Shown here: piece by piece, positions 58,150 to 64,000 of the stretch
Layout of the letters: each line of letters starts with the position of its first letter
Position numbering within the stretch: the first letter of the stretch is position 1
Source: Acestrorhynchus altus
Taxonomy: Eukaryota > Chordata > Actinopteri > Characiformes > Acestrorhynchidae
NCBI GenBank assembly: GCA_034509495.1
Contig: CM067503.1
Coordinates: 1,594,437 to 1,658,436, forward strand
Direction: 5' to 3'
Length of the DNA: 64,000 nt
Made by a program: the position numbers and the translations under genes
The notes under the pieces: model-generated
Databases searched by the model: none
What the model saw: the letters and a program-made list of their open reading frames with translations, nothing else
Told to the model about the DNA's origin: nothing

Positions 58150-58225
58150 GTTGTGCCAGCACCCCACCTCATCTCAAAAGTGCTGGATGAAGATCCATCA
58201 TTCCAATGGTTCCTATTCTAGATTC
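58150..58225. repeat. Tc1-type MITE family B, scrap
   Basis: CACCCCACCTCATCTCAAAA, GTGCTGGATGAAGATCCATC and ATTCCAATGG match the family's left interior. Confidence 0.5.
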
Positions 58226-58716
58226 TCAGTGTTCTGTTAAAGGATCCTTTATATTTACCCATTTAACCCACTCATTACTGAGCAGTAACCAGTAGAGACT
58301 CGGTTCAGCAGTATTGCTCCATCTCTACAGGGATCAGGGTCAGGAGTGGAGATGATGACATTCAGCACAGCACAATGGAAACCCAACCACAGCCTCACCC
58401 ACTGATAACATCTACATCTCACGCCATGACACACACCATACAAATGACTCAGTGACTTTACAAAACCAGCCTCGGCCAGAGCTCGAAACCTCCTCCATCG
58501 TACAGCAGAAACAGGCCTCGGCGAGACCAGACCGTGACCAGTGCTGACAGTCAACCGAACCACCAGTTAGACTGGTCTAATCTTCATACTGGTGCAGCCC
58601 AGCTCTTTGTTCAGTTTAATCAGCTCTGACAGCTTTGACCTGAGTACTCCTTCAATGCTGACCTTCTTAGAGGCCTACCCTTCATGAGCAGGAGCAGTGT
58701 TTAAAGGTGGTCATTT

Positions 58717-58731
58717 GGCGCCCTCTGCTGG
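58717..58731 (-). promoter_or_regulatory. Candidate CTCF binding site (15/15)
   Basis: GGCGCCCTCTGCTGG matches every position of the reverse complement of the vertebrate CTCF core CCASYAGRKGGCRSY. The motif therefore points left. It lies in otherwise non-repetitive DNA, but the enclosing segment could itself be an old repeat. Occupancy is not known. Confidence 0.5.
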
Positions 58732-59108
58732 TGTGAGGGTTGCAGCTTCATTGAATGGAAACCTCTAAGTTTCTCTGACACTGAAACTTTTAAATCTCAT
58801 TCAGTGTCATTTATATCAATATGTTTAGAATTGGGTTGTGTTTTGGTGTTTAATGGGGCGGTAAAAAAATTAAAAGCCCCAAGATGTTTTTAACCCATTA
58901 ACCCAGTTTATTTACCCTAAAAGTGGCCTCACTCTTGTACATAATCTACAGTCAAATATTAATGATATGATTTCTGAGTGATAATAAGTTATTATCAATA
59001 AACAAACTGAGGAATAAACCATCTGTAACTGTACACAGCAACAGCCAACATGGACATTACATTTAATTCTTTAAAAACAACATTAAAATGGTGTGTTTTT
59101 AATTTTTG

Positions 59109-59109
<1 letters not shown>

Positions 59110-59150
<41 letters not shown>
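59110..59150. repeat. (ATTT)n microsatellite
   Basis: About ten ATTT repeats. Confidence 0.95.
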
Positions 59151-59152
<2 letters not shown>

Positions 59153-59654
59153 ATACTAGCAGGTGAGAAAAACAGCCCATACATTCTTCAGTTCAGTGAC
59201 TTAAGCAGGCCTGGACTGTAGGCCAACTTTAATAACCTGTCTAAATTAACCAATAACCTGAAATATGCTGCTCAGTATAATAACCTCATGTTTGATTGAT
59301 GATCAGAGTATAAAGTGATGCATCAGTGAAATAATGTACTTTAAATTCCACACGGGTTTCTGAAGTTTTCCTCTTTATTTTATTTTTATTCTGATTTTAA
59401 TCTTCTGATTTTCATAATAATGGGAAAATTTCACATCCTCTACAGAAACAATTCTGCTCATATTTAAATGTACTACATATATCAAATTGAAAAAATAAAT
59501 CTGTATTTTTCTGATGTTAAATTCAGTAAACTAACAGATACTGTGTCTAAAATGTACAGCTGTGTTTACTTTCTGTAGAGGATTTGTTCACTAAGGTAAA
59601 CGTCTAAATCTGATTTCCTCACCACTTCTTAGACTGAACACATCAATGTGAACT

Positions 59655-60160
59655 ATATCCAACATCGTAATGTAATGAGATAGTATCTAAACATAGTGAG
59701 ATAGTATCTAAACATAGTGAGATAGTATATAAACATAATGAGATATTATATAAACATAACGAGATAGTATATAAACATAACAAGATAGTATCTAAACATA
59801 GTGAGATAGTATCTAAACATAACGAGATAGTATCTAAACATAGTGAGATAGTATCTAAACATAACGAGATAGTATCTAAACATAACGAGATAGTATCTAA
59901 ACATAGTAAGATAGTATCTAAACATAACAAGATAGTATCTAAACATAACGAGATAGTATCTAAACATAGTGAGATAGTATCTAAACATAACGAGATAGTA
60001 TCTAAACATAACGAGATAGTATCTAAACATAGTGAGATAGTATCTAAACATAACGAGATAGTATCTAAACATAACGAGATAGTATCTAAACATAGTGAGA
60101 CATTATCTAAACATAAGAAGTTATTATCTAAACATAGTGAGATAGTATCTAAACATAAGG
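59655..60160. repeat. 21-bp satellite, about 24 units
   Basis: The unit GATAGTATCTAAACATAACG has variants with AGTGA or AACGA. Because 21 is a multiple of three and the unit lacks stops in several frames, open frames of 173 and 115 codons appear on the reverse strand (LCLDTIS and MFRYYLV heptads). They have no family resemblance and no start context and are not called genes. Confidence 0.94.
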
Positions 60161-60300
60161 ACATAAAAAAACAAACTTATGGGAAATGTGAAAAAAGTGC
60201 CCAAAACAGTGACTTATTATTTAAACATCATGAGGTTGGTGCTGGAATGCAGTAATGGGCTTCTGTATACCAGAACCCCACAGGGGTAAGTGTATTAGAG

Positions 60301-60305
<5 letters not shown>

Positions 60306-60363
<58 letters not shown>
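60306..60363. repeat. (GT)n microsatellite
   Basis: Pure GT run of about 57 bp. Confidence 0.95.
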
Positions 60364-60365
<2 letters not shown>

Positions 60366-60566
60366 GAACATACAGTTTGACTGATGCCAACGGGTGGGTC
60401 ATAGACTTCCATTACCTGTTACCTACATTAGCCTCATAACTCTGAAACAAAACTGAAGAAGAGCCCATTTCAGACCCCAAACCTGCTGTCTTTTGTGAGG
60501 CCTTAACTGCAGTGAAATGAGACAACCGAAGATAATCACACCTTAGATCATTAGGCCTTTTCTGCT

Positions 60567-60581
60567 CCACTAGATGGCAGG
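60567..60581 (+). promoter_or_regulatory. Candidate CTCF binding site (14/15)
   Basis: CCACTAGATGGCAGG fits CCASYAGRKGGCRSY except for the last base. It points right, away from the site at 58717. Confidence 0.45.
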
Positions 60582-60594
60582 TGGAGCTCAGAGA

Positions 60595-60596
<2 letters not shown>

Positions 60597-60657
<61 letters not shown>
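60597..60657. repeat. (GT)n microsatellite
   Basis: Pure GT run of about 60 bp. Confidence 0.95.
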
Positions 60658-60660
<3 letters not shown>

Positions 60661-60762
60661 CCACTGAACCCCTCCTGAGTGTTTGTGTCTAATTATGTCT
60701 GTGGTCCTCAGAGAGAAGTGAGAGAGAGAGAGAGTCTGACACCTGTCTGTTCCCTTAATACA

Positions 60763-60802
60763 CACACACACACACACACACTCTCTCTCTCTCTCTCTCT
60801 CT
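60763..60802. repeat. (CA)n then (CT)n microsatellite
   Basis: About ten CA repeats pass directly into about eleven CT repeats. Confidence 0.95.
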
Positions 60803-61129
60803 GAACTTTCTTCTCTCTCTCTGCTCTAAGCACATGTGCAACATTTGCAAAACCAACCCCACGCTTCACAGACTAACCTTTCTCCCCCTGCCCCAATGCC
60901 CCCCCCTCCCCCACTACCTGTTTTCATCACCTCAACTCTGCCAGCCACCTCTGTGTCTTCTCAGGCCCACCAGGATCTCAGCTATTTTCATGTTAAATAT
61001 GTTAAAGCATCATTATATTGCACTCAGTTCTTAAAACAGCATCTCTGGAATCACGCTGATGCTCCGCCGGCTGTAAAAGGGGTCTGTATCATGCCCACTC
61101 TGGGCAGACGCTCTGCACTATGGTGCTTT

Positions 61130-61290
61130 GATGGAGCTGCAAGAGAACCTCTAGTACCATCCTGTAATATTACTCTACTCTAGGTGTCCATAAATGCATG
61201 TGTACAGCTCTCCATGAGGGGGCTCTCAAACTGTGATTTGTATTTCCAGCAGTGGAGTAAAAGTGAGTTTCACTTCGCACCTGTAGGGGG
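61130..61290 (+). repeat. Dispersed repeat D, second copy
   Basis: It contains CCTGTAATATTACTCTACTC, CATAAATGCATGTGTACAGC and GTGATTTGTATTTCCAGCAG, the reverse complement of the copy beside exon 5. Its right edge runs into a CTCF-like site. Confidence 0.62.
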
Positions 61291-61294
61291 CGCC
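61280..61294 (+). promoter_or_regulatory. Candidate CTCF binding site (14/15)
   Basis: CCTGTAGGGGGCGCC fits CCASYAGRKGGCRSY except at the third position. It points right. Confidence 0.42.
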
Positions 61295-61299
61295 CATCT

Positions 61300-61660
61300 C
61301 AAGACCAGCTGGTCTATGATGGTCAAGGTAGTTGAAAAGTTGGTTGTCCAGGCAAAAACATACCCTGTTACCAGCTCTTGACCAGCATGTGGAATTGGCC
61401 ATGGTGGTCCTTTCTGATCAACTAGTTTGGTCATGCTTGTCCTCTCTGGTAAATGCTGGTCACACTGATCAACCAGTGTGGCATGCTGGTCGTTTCTGGT
61501 CAAACAGCTTGGTCAAGCAGGTCAGTGCTTGTCAACCACTTGGTCATACTGGTTGTTTAGTTCACCTTGCTTTTAGACCAGCTAAACCATTAAACTCATA
61601 ATACATACCATACCCTGGTCCAGTTTTAAGCTGGTCACCCAGTTCCACCAGTTTGAGCTG
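61300..61660. repeat. Degenerate GGTCA / CTGGT repeat
   Basis: Words such as CCAGCTGGTC, TGGTCATGCTGG, GGTCAACCAG and TGACCAGC recur many times over 360 bp without a fixed period. CCAGCTGG-type words are self-complementary, so the stretch can form many small hairpins. Confidence 0.7.
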
Positions 61661-61984
61661 GTCAGCCTGTTTTTATTTTCAGCAGAAAATAAACGGAAAC
61701 AAATGTGCACAAACACACTTGTTCTGTTTTAGGCACATAACAGCATAATTTAATAGAGTTTGTCTTACCATTTAAAGAGCTTCTGGTCAGGAAAAGTCCA
61801 GATCACATTAAAGCAGACGTAATTAAACAGGACGTCGGTAGAAAGTCGGTAAAGTCGACTCGAGCTGATGAGCTTGATTGAAGAAGTGTGCTTTATTGAG
61901 TGCTGATATTTTTGAACTGAAGTGTTTGGAACTTATTTCAGACTTTTTCAGAGGAAAAATCAAACAACATCATTTCTATAAAAC

Positions 61985-62245
61985 AGGAGATACAATCCAT
62001 CCATCCATCCATCCATCCATCTTCCACCGCTTATCCGGGGCCGGGTCGCGGGGGCAGCAGTCTAAGCAGGGATGCCCAGACTTCCCTCTCCCCCGACACC
62101 TCAGCCAGCTCCCCAGGAGGGACCCCGAGGCGTTCTCAGGCCAGCCGAGAGACATAGTCCCTCCAGCGTGTCCTGGGTCTACCCCGCGGTCTCCTCCCGG
62201 TGGGACGTGCCTGGAACACCCCCCCCGGGGAGACGCCCAGGAGAT
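61985..62245 (-). pseudogene. RTE-type LINE 3' end with (ATGG)n tail
   Basis: On the reverse strand: VFQARPTGRRPRGRPRTRWR, DYVSRLA, ERLGVPPGELAEVSGEREVW then ASLLRLLPPRPGPG, the very conserved C-terminus of RTE/Expander-type fish LINEs. It is followed by the stop and a tetranucleotide tail, seen on this strand as (CATC)n at 61997-62021. The frame is nearly open over about 75 codons. It is the same LINE family as 45415-45730, and together they cover neighbouring parts of the protein. Confidence 0.82.
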
Positions 62246-62407
62246 ACAAGGCTAACAATAACTGGACTTGCGGTGTAGAGATCGACAGGACATCCCAAAA
62301 TAATGATCTGCAAAGTGGAACATATTAATTAAAAACACAATTAAAAACTCGATGAGAAACAAGTATTTTCAAGCGTTCGGAGAAAGTAAAAAGGTGGCAG
62401 TTTGTAC

Positions 62408-62525
62408 CTTCGGGAAGCCGTGGCCTGATGGTTAGGGAACCAGTCTTGTGACTGGAAGGTTGCCGTTTGATTCCCTGATCTGGCAGGACTTAATGAAGCG
62501 TCCTGGAGCAAAGCACTTCCCTCCC
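62408..62525 (+). mobile_element. tRNA-derived SINE family S, head only
   Basis: GGGAAGCCGTGGCCTGATGG then TTAGGGAACCAGTC (A box) and GGTTGCCGTTTGATTCCC (B box) with good tRNA spacing. The body stops after AGCACTTCCCTCCCTGTGGA where GC-box units begin. It is not a functional tRNA gene. Confidence 0.72.
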
Positions 62526-62710
62526 TGTGGACAGAGAGAGGGGGCGGGGCTGATGCTCAACCTGCATACAGACTCTGACTGATCAGAGAGAGGGGGCGGG
62601 GCTGATGATCAACCTGCATACAGACTCTGACTGATCAGAGAGAGGGGGCGGGGCTGATGATCAACCTGCATACAGACTCTGTCTGATCAGAGAGAGGGGG
62701 CGGGGTTCGT
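62525..62710 (+). mobile_element. Dispersed element C, 3-4 units
   Basis: GGACAGAGAGAGGGGGCGGG opens the array. ACCTGCATACAGACTCTG recurs at 62560, 62612 and 62664 (52-bp steps). It ends with a fourth GC box followed by TTCGTTCTG. It is joined directly to the SINE head. Confidence 0.88.
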
Positions 62711-63091
62711 TCTGTAGTTATTAAACCCAGTGGAGGCTATTGTACAGCTGCTTTGGTCAGCAGATCACAGTGGAGAACCGCAGGGCTCTGTTACAGCACC
62801 AATGAAGTTTGTGTGAGTTCAGGGTTTAAAGGGTTTAACAGGTTAATAAGGTCAGTTCCTGCTGTTTCACTAAATCTTACATACATTACATTTCAAACCT
62901 GGTGTTTGTTTGAAATGTTACTGTAACGTTTCCTGCTCCGAACTAAAGAAACAGAGCTTAACATACCAGAGATGTTTGACTGAGTCTGAGGAACCAATCA
63001 TGTGTCTTTAAGAACCCGTTTGGTGAGGCTTTTTTTAGCCTGTACTGTACTGGCTGTACTGGCTGTCACTTTGTGTTGATTTGTCACAGAC

Positions 63092-63310
63092 AGTATATGG
63101 ACAAAAGTATTGGGACACCCCTTCATTCACTGTTTCTTCTGAAACCAAGGGCATTAAAAAGAGCTGATCCTGCTTTTAACTGTCTCTACTTTCTGCAGCA
63201 TTGCTGTGAGGATTTGATTGTATTCATCCCAACTCATCCCAACAGTGCCATCGTCCCAGAGAACACAGTTCCACTTCTCCGCAGCTCAGTGCTGGGGGCT
63301 TCATGCCCCT
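63092..63310. mobile_element. Tc1-type MITE family B, left-half copy
   Basis: ATATGGACAAAAGTATTGGG is the terminus. Then come GTTTCTTCTGAAACCAAGGG, TTAAAAAGAGCTGATCCTGC, GAGGATTTGATTGTATTCA and CAGCTCAGTGCTGGGGGCTT. The right half is missing. Confidence 0.8.
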
Positions 63311-63319
63311 CTCACCTAG

Positions 63320-63455
63320 TGTTTCTCAACCCAGCCCTTCAGCCCTGCACACACTTCAACACACTTCCTGCTACGCTGAACGGGCTTATTGATGAGCTGA
63401 CTAGTTCCGTGAGCAGGGAAAGCACTGAGTGTGCAGGGCAGGGAGCACCGAATTC
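63320..63455. repeat. Short palindromic repeat family E
   Basis: AGTGTTTCTCAACCCAGCCC ... CCTGCACACACTTCAACAC on the left and GAGTGTGCAGGGCAGGGAGC on the right form imperfect inverted arms. Confidence 0.6.
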
Positions 63456-63639
63456 ACTTTCCATCTTCTGTTTCTCCTTTTCTTTGCTTCGTCGAAGTTT
63501 TCCTGAGACCCCTGACCTTCCGTTTCATTCACTGTGGCACCAGAAGACACGTTGTGATCGATGGCAGGGCAGTGGCTGTCCGCCTTTGGGCACACGTGGC
63601 TGCTGCGTCAATGTGCTATTGTTTATCCCGAGCTGCAGG

Positions 63640-63640
63640 G

Positions 63641-63704
<64 letters not shown>

Positions 63705-63735
63705 GACACACACACGCTGACACACACACACAGGA
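63640..63735. repeat. (CA)n microsatellite
   Basis: CA runs interrupted by GCACAG and GCTGA. Long TH/HTHT open frames through it are compositional. Confidence 0.95.
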
Positions 63736-63756
63736 AGGGAACAGGCATGATGTTGA

Positions 63757-63802
63757 TGAAAAAAAAAAAAAAAAAAGTAAATAAGTAAATAAATAAATAA
63801 AT
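63757..63802. repeat. Poly(A) and (AAAT)n run
   Basis: About 17 A followed by GTAAATAAGTAAATAAATAA. Just before a non-repetitive stretch at the window's right edge. Confidence 0.9.
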
Positions 63803-64000
63803 ATCAGCTCACAAAGTCCATTAAAATGGAAGGCAGCACCGGGGTGACTTTAGCTCCTAATTAAAAACAGATGTGTCCATTTAATATTCTTAATACTTGG
63901 AGGGAGAGAGACAATCACTGCAGAAATATCTATTTGCCTCATTAAATCGAGAGGCTTGATCATGATGAGGGAGAGAATAATGAATGAAGACGGGCATGTT

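Larger units (their letters stand above)
44945..64000. other. Downstream intergenic region
   Basis: No coding exon is recognised. In many vertebrates TBC1D5 lies next to PLCL2, but nothing here matches it. Repeats are listed separately. I see nothing nameable in 46065-46380, 46735-47055, 48160-48635, 48690-49850, 49910-50115, 50590-50950, 52565-53280, 54150-54540, 54800-55020, 56165-56580, 57240-57540, 58230-58710, 58735-59105, 59155-59650, 60810-61130 and 62715-63090. Non-repetitive stretches at 46380-46730, 51400-52560 and 63805-64000 are discussed under findings. Confidence 0.75.

Noticed and set aside
59643..60164. 173-codon heptad-repeat protein on the reverse strand
   Set aside because: It is the translation of a 21-bp satellite; several frames are open and none resembles a protein family.
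62408..62525. A tRNA gene (good A and B boxes)
   Set aside because: No closed acceptor or anticodon stems, and the sequence continues into a SINE-type body known from two other copies.
63073..63720. 215-codon open frame near the right end
   Set aside because: It joins a MITE, a palindromic repeat and a CA microsatellite (HTHTHT end).
44945..64000. Exons of the expected neighbour TBC1D5 downstream
   Set aside because: No translated stretch resembles it; all recognisable protein matches there are transposon relics.

Overview
The window is vertebrate, almost certainly teleost fish, genomic DNA. It holds one protein-coding gene spread over about 41 kb of repeat-rich introns. The evidence for a fish is the gene's close match to vertebrate PLCL2, the many decayed Tc1-like transposons and Tc1-type MITEs, the tRNA-derived SINEs, the L2- and RTE-type LINE scraps, and the very frequent CA/GT and CT microsatellites. 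Several repeat families look like those I associate with otophysan fishes (characins, catfishes), but that finer placement is only an impression.

The gene is PLCL2 (phospholipase C-like 2, PRIP-2) on the plus strand. Five coding exons are visible: a large exon 2 (4041-6527) and exons 3 (11626-11829), 4 (29161-29236), 5 (39576-39685) and 6 (43148-43357, with the stop codon). All have canonical AG/GT splice sites and compatible phases, and together encode 1,028 residues. The first coding exon, which would carry the variable N-terminus, is not visible and should lie to the left; 1-4040 then belongs to intron 1. A 3' UTR of about 1.6 kb follows, with an AATAAA at 44919. The protein keeps the PH, EF-hand-like, PLC X, PLC Y and C2 layout. 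One X-box catalytic histidine is replaced by threonine, as expected for this non-enzymatic scaffold family.

Intron 2 (5.1 kb), intron 3 (17.3 kb), intron 4 (10.3 kb) and intron 5 (3.5 kb) are packed with repeats. The most striking are (i) a dispersed element with an internal 52-bp minisatellite whose every unit carries a GC box (five arrays plus one solitary unit), (ii) a long foldback (palindromic) repeat seen eight times, (iii) Tc1-type MITE copies, (iv) several Tc1 transposase relics and (v) locus-specific minisatellites, including a 2.7-kb array of TGAATCATTTA-type units in intron 4.

From about 44.95 kb to the end no coding exon is recognised. This downstream intergenic part has more of the same repeat families, a 21-bp satellite, three good matches to the CTCF consensus in divergent orientation, and several non-repetitive stretches that read like conserved non-coding sequence. 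No new multi-gene system is visible. The best leads are the GC-box minisatellite element, the divergent CTCF-like cluster, and a dispersed repeat lying against the exon 5 splice donor.
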